From Clitopilus passeckerianus (Eukaryota; Basidiomycota; Agaricomycetes; Agaricales; Entolomataceae), in contig CALYLX010000145.1 in NCBI GenBank assembly GCA_944990035.1, positions 868,001-932,000 on the forward strand: a stretch of 64,000 bases of DNA. The letters run 5' to 3'. This document shows positions 21,287-33,912 of the stretch, piece by piece. How positions within the stretch are numbered: the stretch's first letter is position 1; the number at the start of each line of letters is the position of its first letter. The notes beneath the pieces are model-generated. The model was not told the DNA's origin, did not search any database, and worked only from the letters and a program-made list of their open reading frames with translations. Both the position numbers and the translations under genes were made by a program.

Positions 21287-24200
21287 ATGCCGAGGCTGAA
21301 TTTCGATGTTGATGAAGCGACTCTTTTGAAAGCATACAACATCTCCTCGTTACGACCAAGGTAGCTGGGATTCTCTGAAAACCATGGCGTTCTAGGTACT
21401 CAATAACTTTCAAAATAGTAAATGGGAGCATATAGATCATGAATTGGAGAATTCAGTTGCAGGGGCCTTGACCCGTTCCTCCACTGACGGGCTTGGAGAA
21501 GGTGACCCTCTTGGGCTGGGGGCACAGATCAAGTACGTACCCTCGGCTGTTTATCTACCTCTCGATTGACAGCTGACGGTGCTCCCATAAGTGTCAAGGA
21601 TATGGATATGGAGTCCAGTATGCCAATGTTCAATCCTCTCGTGCCTCTGCTCTACTAAAAGATCACTACAGAGGCGGCTGTTCTCATAACCTCGAAATCA
21701 TTCGACCCAAAAGCTTTCCTCTCAGCCGTCCACCCGAATGCAACGTATCAAGATCTGGCAGTAGGAATCAACCATTTACAAAGAAGCATTGATGCGAGGA
21801 GTGAAGCTATCAGGATTCTCGTAGAGGAGAACTTTGACCGCTTCGTTGCCGTCAAGGCTGCTAATGATGGTACGAGTAATATATGCGCACCAAAGAGAGG
21901 AGGTACTGATGTATCATGTAGCTTTGTATGCTGAAATGATAGAAGGACTTTTGAGCAGTGAAGCAGATTATGCTAGCAAACCCTTGAGAGATCACCTGAA
22001 ACGTTCGTCGTTAACTTCCTTTATCTTTTCCGAGAACCTAACGCAATTTCCTGCAGAGGGTGCAACAAAGGCCAATCAATTACTTCTCCCCGTCCTTGAA
22101 AATGCTTCCAAGGCTCAGAGGCTCCGCACAACCCTTGGCGTTTTTGAGAGGTCCAAGTTCTTCTTCAATCTGCCGAGTTTGATTATAGAAAGCGTTGAAG
22201 CTGTGAGTCATTTACTAGGCTGTATGTCAATCAGGCTGCGGATTTACTGTAATTTCTAGGGTCGATACGATATTGCCATGCGAGATTACAAGAAGGGCAA
22301 GACACTCATGGACCGACCTGCTCAGCTCCTACCCATTAACACCACGAAAGAGGGCCAGTCCTCAAATGCGGAACAACAGCAGAAACGGATTCTTGACAAA
22401 GTCTGGGCGAGTGTGGAGAAGGCAATGGGAGAGATGAAGAACGGACTTCTGGCGCAGTTGAAAGACCCAAGCCGGACTTTGGAAGATCAGGAAAAGACCA
22501 TCGAGTGAGTGTCTACGACAGGACCTATCTTGTATCAATTAGACTTACAACCCATCTTTCAGGGTGCTGCTGGATCTACAAACCGGTGACGAGAGTATCT
22601 GGACCTACTTCGACAGCCAGCACAAGCATATACTGGCCGAAATGAACCGAGTCAAGCAGATGTCCGTGAAAGGGATTGAATGTAGGTTCTTTCAAGCTTT
22701 TTCAGGGTGTCTCGGACAAACTAACAACTTCGTGCTCTAGTAACGATTGAAAGGCTCGCCAGTGAACAAGAGCCTGAAACAAGTACCTCTCCGCCACTCT
22801 TGGTCACTGAGCTTCAGAACGCAATGCTGGCACTTGAATACAAACAGCCTGATGTTATAGTTGGTACGTCAGACACTAATGCATACAATCAGCGCTGGGA
22901 CTAATTGGAGGGCGCAACAGCCAAAGCCACTGCCGAGCCGGTGTGGCAAGCCATTCTAGAAATGATCAAGAACATCTCGGAAACGATGGTATCACCACTC
23001 TCCAATTTTGTGAAAATATCCAAGAACTTCATGGATGGACGATACAGAAAGGTTAGATTTAATCGACTACTTCTATAGTTTGTTACTCATCTTTCCACAG
23101 CCCAACGCTTCCACCGCTGGTTCCCGCCGCAGCCCCACACAGAGTCGGACCATGGCATTGGATATCGTGAAGCTATACGTATCCCTCATCTCCGAGTTCT
23201 TCAAACTTTCCGATGTTACTGTCATGTCCTCCCCCAACCTTAAGGATCCCTCAGCACCTGCCCTGCTTCCTTCCGACTGCCACAGTCTCTCGACAGCACA
23301 CTACTTGCTGAGAATACTCTCTGAACTACAGGAAAATGTCAACGAGTTGAACACATTGGAGATCAGCCCTGAAGTCACCAGTACTTTGAAGGGTCTGATG
23401 GAAAGTGTGCGGTGGAGGTTTTTGGATGTGCTTGTCGGAGCTTGGATACGAGGTTGGTCGAAATCATTGCTAATCCGGGGAATCTTTTAGACGTTGTCTT
23501 TAATAGATGCCAAGAAGTTTTATTACCTTGAAAACTGGACAACTATACCGTCCGAACCCTCGTCAACGTTCTACTTGGAGCAAATGGAACTATTTCAGCG
23601 CCATCTCACGACAGTAGCCTTCAAGCTTTGTGGAGGGGTGGACATCAACGCATCTCTTACCAAGCCTTCAAAGCAACATCCTATACCACAAACGTTTATC
23701 ACCAAAGTTATTCGGGCATTTGTCGATGCCCTCTTTGCATTCTTGGATGGCTTGGTGTTACTTGCGTCTAACGAGAGTCCGGTGGTCACTGGTCGGATTC
23801 CACCAAAGCCTCTCGCTAAGCCTACCGGGCCAAACCCTCTAGATTTAGTTGATCTCCGTGACAAGGTTGGAACTTTACACTGAGGAAAAGATGGATGGTC
23901 ACTGACATTTTGATACTCCAGGATACCAGGACTCTAGTCGTGATCTCCAACTTCAATCACCTTACCAAAGCTTTCATTCCGGCCATGCTCGCGCAGTTAG
24001 AGGCTGCATTCGGCCTGCCCATCGCTGAAGAAAACCAGCCCCTCCTCAAGGTCGCCAACAAACTAGACCAGAGTCTGTTCGACGGCTATGTGAAGCCCAA
24101 ATCCAAGGTCGCCATGGACCTTCTGCGAAATGGTGTCCTCGACAGTGAAATGGATTGGTACGAAACCCCTCAACCAACAGGTCAGTCCTCTGGCATGTAT

Positions 24201-24768
24201 ATTGATTTCAAGTCCTGACTAGAATGTCCAGAGATTCGGCCTTACATGTACAAGACTTTGATGTACCTCGTTGAAGTCCACGCACAAATCACAGGCGTCG
24301 CAGAGCCTCTCCTCGATAGGATTATGAGCGCCCTTGTGAACGACTTGGCTGTTGAAGCCCTCAGATGTTTCCGCCAGGTCAAGAAATTTGGCATGGGTGG
24401 TATGCTTCGAGTGCGTGCCAACCTACACTTCTGCTCGTATCTGTGGTCTCACGGGTCTGCAGGCAACGCTAGAAATGGAGTTTATGCATCAATCTCTCGG
24501 CCGTTATGTGACACCAACAGCGGCAAAGACGCTCTCAGAACTATACAACAAGATATCCCAAGCATACTCGCGGCGACCAGGCGATGAGAATTTGCAAAGC
24601 AACCTCAAGGGCGTGCAGAAGATCCTGGGCGATACAAGGAAAGCCACCGGCATTGAGTTCCTCTGCTTCAGGCAGACGAAGTCCAGCAGTAGCTCGAGGA
24701 GTCACAGGGACAAGGACAGCTCGTCGCGACCTCCGAGGGAAAGAGACCGCGAGAGCGAGAAGAAATAA
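21287..24768 (+). CDS. SEC5: Exocyst complex subunit Sec5
   Basis: Sec5 is part of the octameric exocyst, which tethers secretory vesicles at the plasma membrane. The start PRLNFDVDEATLLKAYNISS matches the conserved fungal Sec5 N-terminus. Later blocks include AVLITSKSFDPKAFLSAVHP, NLQRSIDARSEA-type NHLQRSIDARSEAIRILVEE, NFDRFVAVKAANDALYAEM, LGVFERSKFFFNLPSLI, YDIAMRDYKKGKTLM, WYETPQPTEIRPYMYKTLM and ATLEMEFMHQSLGRYV. The C-terminus is a charged Ser/Arg/Asp/Lys tail (SRSHRDKDSSSR and so on) ending EKK. At least ten short introns interrupt the gene, and helical coiled-coil content is high throughout. The start at 21287 was chosen because it directly precedes the conserved N-terminal motif; its sequence context is weak and an upstream ORF precedes it. 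Confidence 0.88.
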
Positions 24769-25082
24769 GCTCAGGTAGAACTGGTTGCGAAATGTTTACC
24801 AAGCTCATGTATACTACCATATCACCTGCCAATCTATCCTGCCGTGAAAGAGCTTGATCACGGAATTCTCAACTATCAAACTTGATAGAAGGTAGTAAAT
24901 TATTTATTTGATAAATCAATAGGCTTATCCGTATTTCTCTACTCTACTACTCCGTAGTAAGAGCAACGTCCACAAGGCACGCTGGGCCAAGTAAATCATT
25001 GCCTTTCGCAATTGGGGCACACTTGTGGCATACATGCGATCGGCGTGGAATTGGTGGCGCCCACAGGGTACAAGGGGTACTC
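24769..25082. other. Convergent 3' intergenic region
   Basis: AT-rich sequence lies between the stops of SEC5 (plus) and the DUF155 gene (minus). It includes closely spaced tactactcc/ctactctact repeats near 24935-24955. No gene is seen. Confidence 0.4.
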
Positions 25083-27031
25083 CTACACTGACGCCATGAG
25101 GTCAACCAAGATCGTCACGATACCGAGTACTATTCGGCGAACGGTTAGCTTCGAAAGAGGGTGCATAAGTGACGACTTACCGATCTCAATACCGATCAAG
25201 ACAATGACAATCTGTTCCAGCCGTTCGGAGTGCTTGCTCGAAACTGACTCCTTCAGGAGCTGCAGCATGTCTTGCAGAACCTGCCAGATTGATTCGATCA
25301 GTATAGGTTTCATACGGAGTGATCCATCGTGGCATTACCTCGACCCGTGTATTCAGCAAATCTATCCTCTGGGGTATCTCCAGATAACTCCTTGCCGCAT
25401 CATACAAAGGTTGAAGATCAGGGTAGCTCTGATCCGGCGGTAAGTACGAATGTCACATTGACGAGGAGTTTCAAATCTGGTTCTCAACCTACCCAGAATA
25501 CTTCCTGGAAAAGAAACCTGTTTAATGGGGCTGTTACAGATCAGAGGCGGCGAATATGCGCTTACCGGCGAGTCCAGAACAGAACCAACAGAGTTGATGT
25601 TCGTGCGAAGAAGGAAGAGTTTCCCAATCTTCTGCATAATTTCTGGTGGCGTTGGCGTGAGCATGAGAGATAGCGCGCAAGATGATTCACAGACCCTTGT
25701 GGGGCATGCCAATTTTGCCCGTTTCACTAATGACTTCTGGAATATCTTTGGTTTCCTCAATGTTCATTGAAATGAGACCTTCGAACTTCGTAATGTAAGC
25801 GAGCTTCAGGACGGAGATTAAAGGAACAGTGGTCTTACCAGTGATATCTTCACAGACTGTGATATAGCGTGTGAGAGTGATAGCTTCGTCCTACAGGCAA
25901 GAATGGATGTCAGAGAGGCTCAAGCGAAGCACAGGTGGATCGGCAGTTCACATGTAGCTGGAGCCCTTTCGCAATGTAATCACATCGTTGTAGATTCTAG
26001 AAGCAAAGTCAGGTACCGATGCAGTCAAAACGCTTGAGAGACATGCCGGCTGTAATTTGCGTAGTAATAATTCAAGTCTTCTTTCTCGATATCTTCGGGA
26101 GCTGTGACGGGGCAATCAGAAATACGAGCGGAATTATGAATAAATATCACATACCGAGTTTCTCTATCTCGAAGCGTTTTCTGACGGATCAAATACTCTG
26201 TCAGAAACGAACAGGACATGCGAGACAAAGCATCACTAACATCGAGGATAGGAATCGTTTCTCCTGAGCTTCGGTCATGCCCCAGATTACCACTGTCCCA
26301 TACTCGAACAAGAAGATTTCGGCCTCAGTAGGAGTGTCCGTGAATTTACTCTTCTTCTTTCTGACGGGGAATTCGTCGGTTTCCTGATTCTCCCGCAATT
26401 CCGGTACTCCTAAGAGGTCGCCAGTAGCCGCTCGGCCCTCAGGGATCCAGGAAGAGCCAACACTTCCATTGGAGGGTTCATAACGGTAAGGGGTATATAT
26501 CACCTCGTCAATGAGCTTGGGGTTTGTGTGATAGGCAGACCGGCGTGCGTTTAGAAATTTCATTAGATCGGCCATGCGGTATGAGCTAAACAGCGACTTG
26601 CAGCTTATTAGGAGCACACTCAAAAGGCGTGAATTTACTTACCCCGCCGTAGCATAGCCAGTCACACGAGGTAACGACTTCGCTTTCTTCTTTGTGAGCC
26701 TGAGAGCATCTCTTCGTGCAGTACCGTCAGGTATTAGAGAGATTTGGTTGTATACCTGCCAAAAAGTGAAAGTAAGTATTTGGTCAAGGACCATTAACTT
26801 GAAGATGCCCACCTCGACGTCCTCCTGGTCGCCCTCACTCTCTTCAATGTCGCCGTCATCGCTGTCTCCACCTGTGCCTCCGCTTTCTTCCTGCTCCTTG
26901 GGCGATTCACCACGTATTGTCGGGAGTTCTGGCTGCTCAGGTAAAACCTTTAGCTTCCCTGCAGCCTTGGTAGACCGGTTGGCACCGCGAGCCTTTGGTT
27001 CCGTTTGTCCTGGCTGGGCCGGACGCGACAT
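25083..27031 (-). CDS. DUF155 / RMD1-family protein
   Basis: The family (yeast Rmd1/Rmd8, human RMND1) includes membrane-associated proteins linked to meiotic division or mitochondrial translation; the exact role here is unknown. The N-terminus from 27031 (MSRPAQPGQTEPKARGANRS) is basic, then acidic (GGDSDDGDIEESEGDQEDVE). The domain reads RMADLMKFLNARRSAYHTNP, EAEIFLFEYGTVVIWGMTEA, PEDIEKEDLNYYYANYSRIY, NDVITLRKGSSYMTKLSLSH, ALAQSVKISLFEG, TGKIGMPHKEIMQKIGKLFL, RSYLEIPQRIDLLNTRVEVL and QDMLQLLKESVSSKHSERLE. It ends in a hydrophobic stretch IVIVLIGIEIVLGIVTILV, a probable membrane anchor. Around eight short introns separate the exons. The last (GTAAGT..AATAG, about 25127-25183) joins GIEI to VLGIVTIL and places the stop at 25083-25085. 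Acidic linkers like this N-terminal one are common in fungal RMD1 proteins. Confidence 0.85.
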
Positions 27032-27082
27032 TGTCGTGGTTCAAAGGTCGATGACGTAAGCACAACCATTGGACGAGATCAA

Positions 27083-27796
27083 GGATTTCCTTTTTCGTCA
27101 GCCCTCCACTGGCAGCTCATTATGACCACCACAGGGTCAGAGGGACCCCCTGACGGAGTCAGGCCAACCGATCCGTACCAGTCTCTTTCGCTTTGCCTTT
27201 GGTTGACATAGCAGCCATTGTGCCGAAGTTGGCAATTTCGACGGTCGTCGCGCGGCTATTCAGTTAGGAGAAACTAGTCTGTCGCGGTCGTCGTACCTGC
27301 ATTCCGACTCGGGAGTGAACAATAGGCTCTATCGGTCCCTCGAAAGCTGGAGAAACTAATGGTTTCTGTGGTGGCACCGCGGTATTATGCAATCCGGATG
27401 GCTCGTCAGGATCAATGTGCTCGGAAGCAAATATGAGATGGAGCATATGGGTCCCAGATTTCGCCTCACAGCGCTCAGGCAAAATGAAACAAACACATCG
27501 CTTCATGTTTGTTTCACCTTCCCGGTGTCATACCAGGTCACCAGCAACCGATTTTGACGAATTTGTCGTCGTTGAGCTCTCGAGACCACTAAGGATATCC
27601 AATCCACAGCTTTGGCGTCTTCAAAGTACTGGGATAACCCCGGAATCAGGGAATTCTGATGGAGAAGCGCACAGCGAAAGGACTCGCGGGAACGCCAACT
27701 AGGATTCCAGCCATTTATCCTGGACCTTCTGCCGTCTGGCATCTCAGTACAATATCTTAATGAAGCATCAATTCTGACCGGAACGATAGCCGTCAA
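27083..27796 (-). CDS. Candidate hypothetical protein (three exons)
   Basis: A model can be built with two canonical-looking introns. Exon 1 runs from 27796 (MTAIVPVRIDASLRYCTEM) to TWYDTGK. The intron GTGAAA..TGTGAG joins to AKSGTHMLHLIFASEHIDPD, VPPQKPLVSPAFEGPIEPIV and HSRVGMQ. The next intron (GTACGA..CTAACTGAATAG, about 27233-27275) leads to PRDDRRNCQLRHNG and a stop at about 27083. The second intron has an excellent branch site. No family is recognised, and the gene would end only about 50 bases above the start of the DUF155 gene, so it could instead be 5' exons or leader of that gene. Between 27797 and 28733 I see nothing else. Confidence 0.25.
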
Positions 27797-28733
27797 AGCC
27801 GGACTCGACTGATTGGCTCAAACATCATTGTTTCCCTCGTCTCTTGGCTGGCGAGCTGAAGCGTGGGTGCCGCAACTGTCCTGTGGGGGTTTTTGCGGTT
27901 CGAAATGACAAGCTTCTTCGAGTTCCCGCCCTATCTCCCACCCATTCTCTTTTCCCAAGGATAGGTGATTTTGGAATCTAGAATTGGTAGCCAGTCCCAT
28001 GGACGCAGGGCCAGAGTGTATGTGACGAAGCTGGAGTTAATACCATGTGGCCGACCAGGGGACCATCATTTTGGGCTTGACACGGGAATATATGTGCACG
28101 TAAGTGCTTTTGTCGAGCCGCTAAACGGGATACTCTCCCAGAGCACCGATTCACGCTCAAAACGAAGAATGTGAATTTACTTTTCATCTCGCACCGGAGA
28201 ATTTGAAAACGTGAAATTTTCCGACCTCCGTCATCCAAAGCACGAAAAGACCGGCCTGGCTGCATAGGGCTGGATGTCAGTCGGCGGAAAAATACCCTGC
28301 AGGTGGGATGTGGATGTGAAGACATCCCGACAGCCTAGGCTCAAGGGTTTTTCCGAACCAGTTTTTCTGCTTTGAGTGCTTCACTGCATGCTTATACTGG
28401 AGCGATTTCAGTTTCGGAGGATCGATGGTATAAGCGGAGCCAGGTATTGCACCTGGCTCGATATGACTCTCCACCTTCGTCCTCGGAATCCGAAGCTAAT
28501 ATGTTCACAGCGATATTGGGACTAGCACCATCTTGCCAATTGGCATGCTCTCCAACCAACGTATGAAAGTGCCACCGAGATCGGATATGAAGCAGTGGTA
28601 TATTATCGATGTCAATAATTACAACAATCACTCGTAAAATTACACAGAAACGCGGTATTAATCTGGAGGAAACTATAACCCTCGTCCGATGAGATATTAG
28701 AACTACAAAGCCAAATAATACAACTGCTCCAGG

Positions 28734-30012
28734 CTACGAAAACCTTTTGAGTAGTTGCTCGTCCATAGGATCTCTTCTTTGGCCTGGGATATTCTGCAGG
28801 TATTCGAGAGGCACCAACCGTACTTGATTACTATGCATAGACCCCCCGATGTGAGCCTCTGGAGAGACTGATCGATCGCTCGACCGTTCAGAGGGTGAGG
28901 CAGACATGTGGCGTCCAGACGTGGGCGAGTAATCATGCTGCGAAGCTTGTGTATCGAAATGCGGGTCTCGGAAATGGCCAGGATAGTCTCTTGAGGCTGA
29001 AGATGGCTCGGCATGCATTGTTGGGGATGACCGGCTGCCGTGGTCTCTTCGTACTTTCCCCGACCGTGCACTTCGAAACCAACCATCAGGAACAATGGCA
29101 TCACCAACGCCAGGGATTCTGTCAATGGTATCCAGAGCATCGAGACGCTGTTGACAGAAATAGGCGGCTATAGCAGAACGTCATTTTCCAATGAATTCTC
29201 TGATCGAAGAGTCGGACTTACTGAGGTGCCATTTTCGTGTGATTCCTCGCGATGAGTCTACGGGTAATGAGACATAGACACTATACGTCTGCTTGACCAA
29301 GCGTTCCGTTCGTTTTGGTGCTGAAGTCGGAAATAATGATACTTCCGGACCACGCCTACCAGCTCTACCCAAGGGAGTTTTAGTCGAATTTCTCGGGTGA
29401 TAGACATCACAGCAATGCGGATACACGTACCGCATCATTTGCATCCATGGTGTCGATGGGTTAAGAAAGTCATCGGTTATGGATTCTTTTTGATGATAAA
29501 ATAAGAATTCCTAAACATCCAGAAGCCCGCATGTCAGCCACAGAGAAACGAAATCGGATGGCCACCCTACATCTCTGACTCCTATAATCCAACGAAGGTT
29601 AGCACATGTACTGAGGATTATCCGATCTGACCACACGTACGACTTGGTCCCCATCCCATTCCATCAGTCCTAAGTTATCGATAGATAAGAAGTAGATTAA
29701 AGCAGCGAATTGCCGAGATTTACCATCTTTCCATGCCGAGCCCCGTTGGTTCCGCGTTGGCACCTCGTTCCTCCCTGTGCGAAACGTCAGCCCACGTACA
29801 CGTAGTTTCAGCAAAAGATCATACCAGACGTATACATTTCCTGAGCCAATTGACCTCCTTTCCTCTGCATCCAGTCTACGAGTAATGAGTGGCAGTCGGT
29901 TGTTCGCCACAGCGTAGAAGACAAGCAAGGCGTCTCTTGTAGATCGAATGCGAACGTTGCGGAGGGTCGGTTGCTGCATGGACATCGTTCCAGTATAGTG
30001 GCTAGATGCCAT
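28734..30012 (-). CDS. Gti1/Pac2 (WOPR-domain) transcription regulator
   Basis: WOPR proteins bind DNA and control morphological or developmental switches in fungi (Wor1, Ryp1, Sge1, Pac2). The first half reads MQQPTLRNVRIRSTRDALLV, FYAVANNRLPLITRRLDAEE and RRSIGSGNVYVW. Splicing then gives EERGANAEPTGLGMERW, TDGMGWGPSRVRDEFLFYHQ, KTPLGRAGRRGPE, RLVKQTYSVYV and RGITRKWHLTAYF, the full two-lobed WOPR fold with its conserved RWTDG..W.PSR and KQTYSV / KWHLTAYF signatures. About five short introns are present. The tail after DRIPGVGDAIVPDGWFR is Ser/Pro/His-rich and probably disordered. The start at 30010-30012 (MASSHYTGTMSMQQPT) was preferred to an in-frame Met at 30087. The gene is preceded by 1.1 kb of non-coding sequence, in keeping with a regulated transcription factor. 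Confidence 0.9.
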
Positions 30013-31111
30013 TTCGACAGAGAGATTAAGAGGAATCCAGAAGGAGCATGAAGGAACAGTCCTCGAGGAATATATAGTGATCCACAAGCGCTTCGGAGCC
30101 CGGCGTAGGGGTCACCTAAGGAACAGATTCTGAATCGTAGATTTGTTACTCGACTTCAATTGCGTTATTCATTCAAGCACATGTGATGCAACATTTTCGT
30201 CGGGCTTATGGACGTAACCAGCAAGTGTGACGTTCTCACGTAGGCAAAATCTCTATAGCACCCACCCATGGCGCCACCCGCAGGTGTGGGTTACGAACGC
30301 TTGTTTTTGAGCCGGCATCAGAGATTCCTCCGTGCCTCAAGGGTGCCTGATTGGGATGCGCGGTGGTCGCTGACTTCAAGTTGCATCAGAGGCTATCTGA
30401 GATCTGTCGATCTAATTTAAAACTGTAAATGAACTGTATTTCAGAACTTCGAGATACAATCGCACGAACTGACCAATCACCATTATCCAATTGGACCGGA
30501 CATCCGCCAGTCAGAGGATTGGTAAATGGTTTTCTCCATTAAATTTTCGTCGGTCAAGTGCAACCTTGGTGCAACCATCACTTTTATCGGGACGCTAAGT
30601 GTTCATGCTGACGTACCGAGCCAGACAGAGGTGTTTGATGAACACCGTAAACCGGGTGGCGGTAGAAAAACTGGACAGAAGTAAAACTTGAGAAGGGAAG
30701 CGGCCACATCGTCAAGCCAAGATGACATGTCAACAGGGACTTGCGGAAATGCTCGTAATCACGGCGAAAGGAACGGCAGATCCCCCGGCTCCTCCGTTCC
30801 GGCTAGAGGCAAGGGGGTTCAAGCTGGCCCCTGGCTCAATTCATTACCTGAAATTGATGTGTTGCATGTGTTGCGGTCAACGTCATCACCACAAGACTCG
30901 AAGAGAGATACCTTGACCTGAGTTAAGTTCCTGTGGGTCCTTATCATACACGGAGATTTTGTGGGAAACAGGACTGTGTGCTATGCCCGGATGCAAATTG
31001 GGGAGCATCAAAAACATTGCAACTGGATTAACTGATGGAATAATAGACGGTAAATATGGAGGCTAGAACTACACGGTGGCAGGGAGCAAGCCGGTGAGAT
31101 GAGATCCCAAA
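30013..31111. promoter_or_regulatory. Long upstream region of the WOPR regulator
   Basis: This stretch lies between the WOPR start and the stop of the DNAJC11-like gene, both on the minus strand. Small frames such as 30688-30921 (plus) show no family signature. No repeat or definite binding site was recognised. Confidence 0.45.
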
Positions 31112-33561
31112 TCATATTTCTGACAGGTGCTCTGGTCATAAGAGGGAACAGAATCTAGTTAGTACACACCCATGGGATTCGGAGAAAATAAGATCACATA
31201 CCTTTCAAAGGAAGCACAACAGGCAAATCGTCTGGGATTTCAGCGTAATGGGGCCGATCGCCAAAAAGGTAGCGAATACAAAGCATCTTTTTGGCGAAAG
31301 GGGCAGGATCGGTGAATCCTTGGATACTTGGCTTAATACGAATAATCGAGATGATCGTGAGAGGGTAATTGGTATAAATATGCCACCTTCACTCACCCTC
31401 GCGTGTTCGGTGGAAATGTAGAGCTGGGAGTTCCGCACTAACGCTTGTAGAGGAACGGTGACGTCTGTTGACAAGTCGGAGGGCTTGTCCTCTAACGATA
31501 TAGGACCGTACGTTGCTTCAACAATGATCAGACCTACGAGAAAGTTCATTCGATCAGAGATGGACAGGTCTCGTCAGGCTGGGAAACGTACCTCGCTTAG
31601 ATGTCTCTGTTTGTTTTATTCTTCTTGAGGAATCCTTGAGAAGAGCTACGATGGCCTCTTGTTCCCGACGCAGACCAGAGTCATTCTCTGCCGCCTTACG
31701 CGCGGCTCGGATGTGTCTGAAGCCGGCGGCAACAGATTAAGATTCCACCCAGGTTAGCAAGTCAGTTTCATCAATACGAAGTAGATTCGGACGTACTCCA
31801 TGCGTTGTTTCCGCCGGCATGGTTTCAGGACGAAGTGGTACCCTGCAAATGCAAGGGTTGAAGGGATCACAGCTGTCCAAATAGCCATATCCAGGTCGGG
31901 TTCTGGGGAAATAATGATTGGAATCGCGATACGTTGCTCCTGATATTCAAGACTAGTGGAGTAAATCAGTTCAGGGTATGCCGCGGCAACGGTAAGGAAC
32001 TTACTCGAGTCTCACGGAGAGAGCACCTGGTTGCAGGATGGATGTAAGGCCGACGTTTGACGACGAGTTTGACCACGACCCCGAGCAAACCCATGAAGCG
32101 CCCGTGAGGCCCCATTCGATTGCAGTGGTTAACTGCAGAGAAAGCTCTGGAAGGTGAACTCCGTATTCCGCGACAAGCGAAGGCAGGATTGAAGTGAATG
32201 CTAGCCCAAATTTGCGATGAGTGGACCCATATTCAAATCCCGAAACGGAAGGTGCGCGCAACTGGGAAGAGGGATCGTCGGATTGGCGTTTTGAGGGTAG
32301 CCCAAACACTTTCGGAGCAATCAGGTTGATAGATAACTTAGGTTGCGGCCCAATTGACAGGTCGAGTGAAGCCACCTCGAGTCGCCGGCGGAACAATCTT
32401 CTAGAAATAGAGGCTGATATTGCTGGGGGTTGCGCTGTCAGGCGGGCCAGAGCACTGGACACCTTGACGCTGATGTTAGTGCCTTGATAATCATATGAGC
32501 CACCAAGACGTAGTGCATGCGGCCAGAAGAGCCCAAGAGCTGCCTGAAAATGGTTAGGTCCAAGAACTCTCGATCAGTCAGGAGACGTACTTCTGAGCTT
32601 AGGCGTGGGGAAAATTGGTGACGAACAGTTCCAACAACCCTATACTGCTGTCTTCTGTGTTCTTGAGCTGCAGAGGTTTCCAGAGCTATCGTCGTGCTTG
32701 GGTTCAATTTTTTCTTCGGACCGGGTTCAGATCATGCTGAAAACTTTGAGGTGGTGTCTCACCTGAGCATTATATTTTAGTTCGCAACTCATTATTTGTA
32801 CGTCCTGCATTCGGTTTTGCAGTCTTCTTGGAACCGAGTCCGCAGCTGAGCCGATGTATTCGTCAAACAATGATGTAGCATCGATAGCGCACACCATAGT
32901 TCCATGTGGAAGAATGCTCTCCCTTAGTTCTCGTTCTTTCAGATCTTTCTTGGCGTCCAACATAAGTCGCTTCAACTGGGGAAATTTTTCAGCCAAGGCG
33001 AAGGTTTAGAAGGTTCTAGAGGACTAACAGCATCTTTAGGAAGCGACCGCACTTCTGGGCTAAAGCGTAGAGCTAGGCCGCGTTCACCTGGGCAGTTCGT
33101 TCAGAACGGAGTTAATGGTCATATCGACCTATAGCCTCTGAAGGACATACCTAAAAGGTCATAAACTTCCCTTTTTGAGACGTGAGCATGGGGAAGGAAA
33201 GGAGTATGGAATCCTCTACCGCAAGAATGGATCTGACAATACTATAAACCATAGAGAGATGAGTAGGTAGCAAGATAAGATCGTGACGAAGACATACCCG
33301 AGTATGCTTTCTGAATTTCCAGGAATTTCTTGTTCGCTACTTCCTTTGATGCCTCATCCCTCTGTTTGTCTGGGTGGAACACCAGGGATAATGCACGGTG
33401 GCGTTCGTTGATTTCACTTTGAGTAGCAGCCCTGTCCACGTTGAGCACGGTGCTAGAACGAATCGACCGTCAGCTAGGCCTTTCATGGTATGAAACCCCG
33501 AGACCAACTAGTAGAAGGCATCCTCTGGGCGAGACTGCTCGAGTGGAGATGGTGTTTCCAT
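31112..33561 (-). CDS. DNAJC11: DNAJC11-like J-domain protein
   Basis: Human DNAJC11 associates with the MICOS/SAM bridge of mitochondria; the same location is inferred here. The start is ATG at 33559-33561 (METPSPLEQSRPEDAFY). A 56-base intron then leads to the J domain YTVLNVDRAATQSEINERHR, ALSLVFHPDKQRDEAS and ANKKFLEIQKAYS, with the essential HPD intact. Further exons: HGTMVCAIDATSLFDEY, IMSCELKYNAQ, LNPSTTIALETSAAQEHRR, LFWPHALRLGGSYDYQGTNI, a beta-rich middle, and FAGYHFVLKPCRRKQRMEHI. The C-terminal DUF3395 region reads GLIIVEATYGPISLEDKPSD, STDVTVPLQALVRNSQLYIS, GFTDPAPFAKKMLCIRYLFG and DRPHYAEIPDDLPVVLPLKE. About ten short introns are seen. The last joins LPLK to EHLSEI with TGA at 31112-31114. 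Confidence 0.85.
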
Positions 33562-33912
33562 GGTCGGCGGGTTTCAGGGTGCTGCTCTTGTTTATGGCAG
33601 GGTTATCTTCTAAACCAGAGTCATCCAGAATAGCCCCAAGGTTCTCGAGAACGGAGGTCGACAAAGCCAATGAATGCTTTCAGCCCTCGGCACGTCGGCG
33701 AAAACAGTGACGAGCGTGTCAGTGGCCACGTGATCCCTCTAAAGCTCCGAAATCCGACGGGCCCACATCAGGCAAGTCCGAAAGTTTGATTCCGTCCTTA
33801 GGCTAATCGATTCGGACATCGTCATGGAACTTGAGAATCTGAATTAAATATTACACGAGATCCGGATTTATGGTACGTAGGCAGCCTCCACTCCGATAGA
33901 TGATTAGGGTGG
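33562..33912. promoter_or_regulatory. Short upstream region of the DNAJC11-like gene
   Basis: This runs from the J-protein start to the 3' end of the MutY gene. No motif is recognised. Confidence 0.35.
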
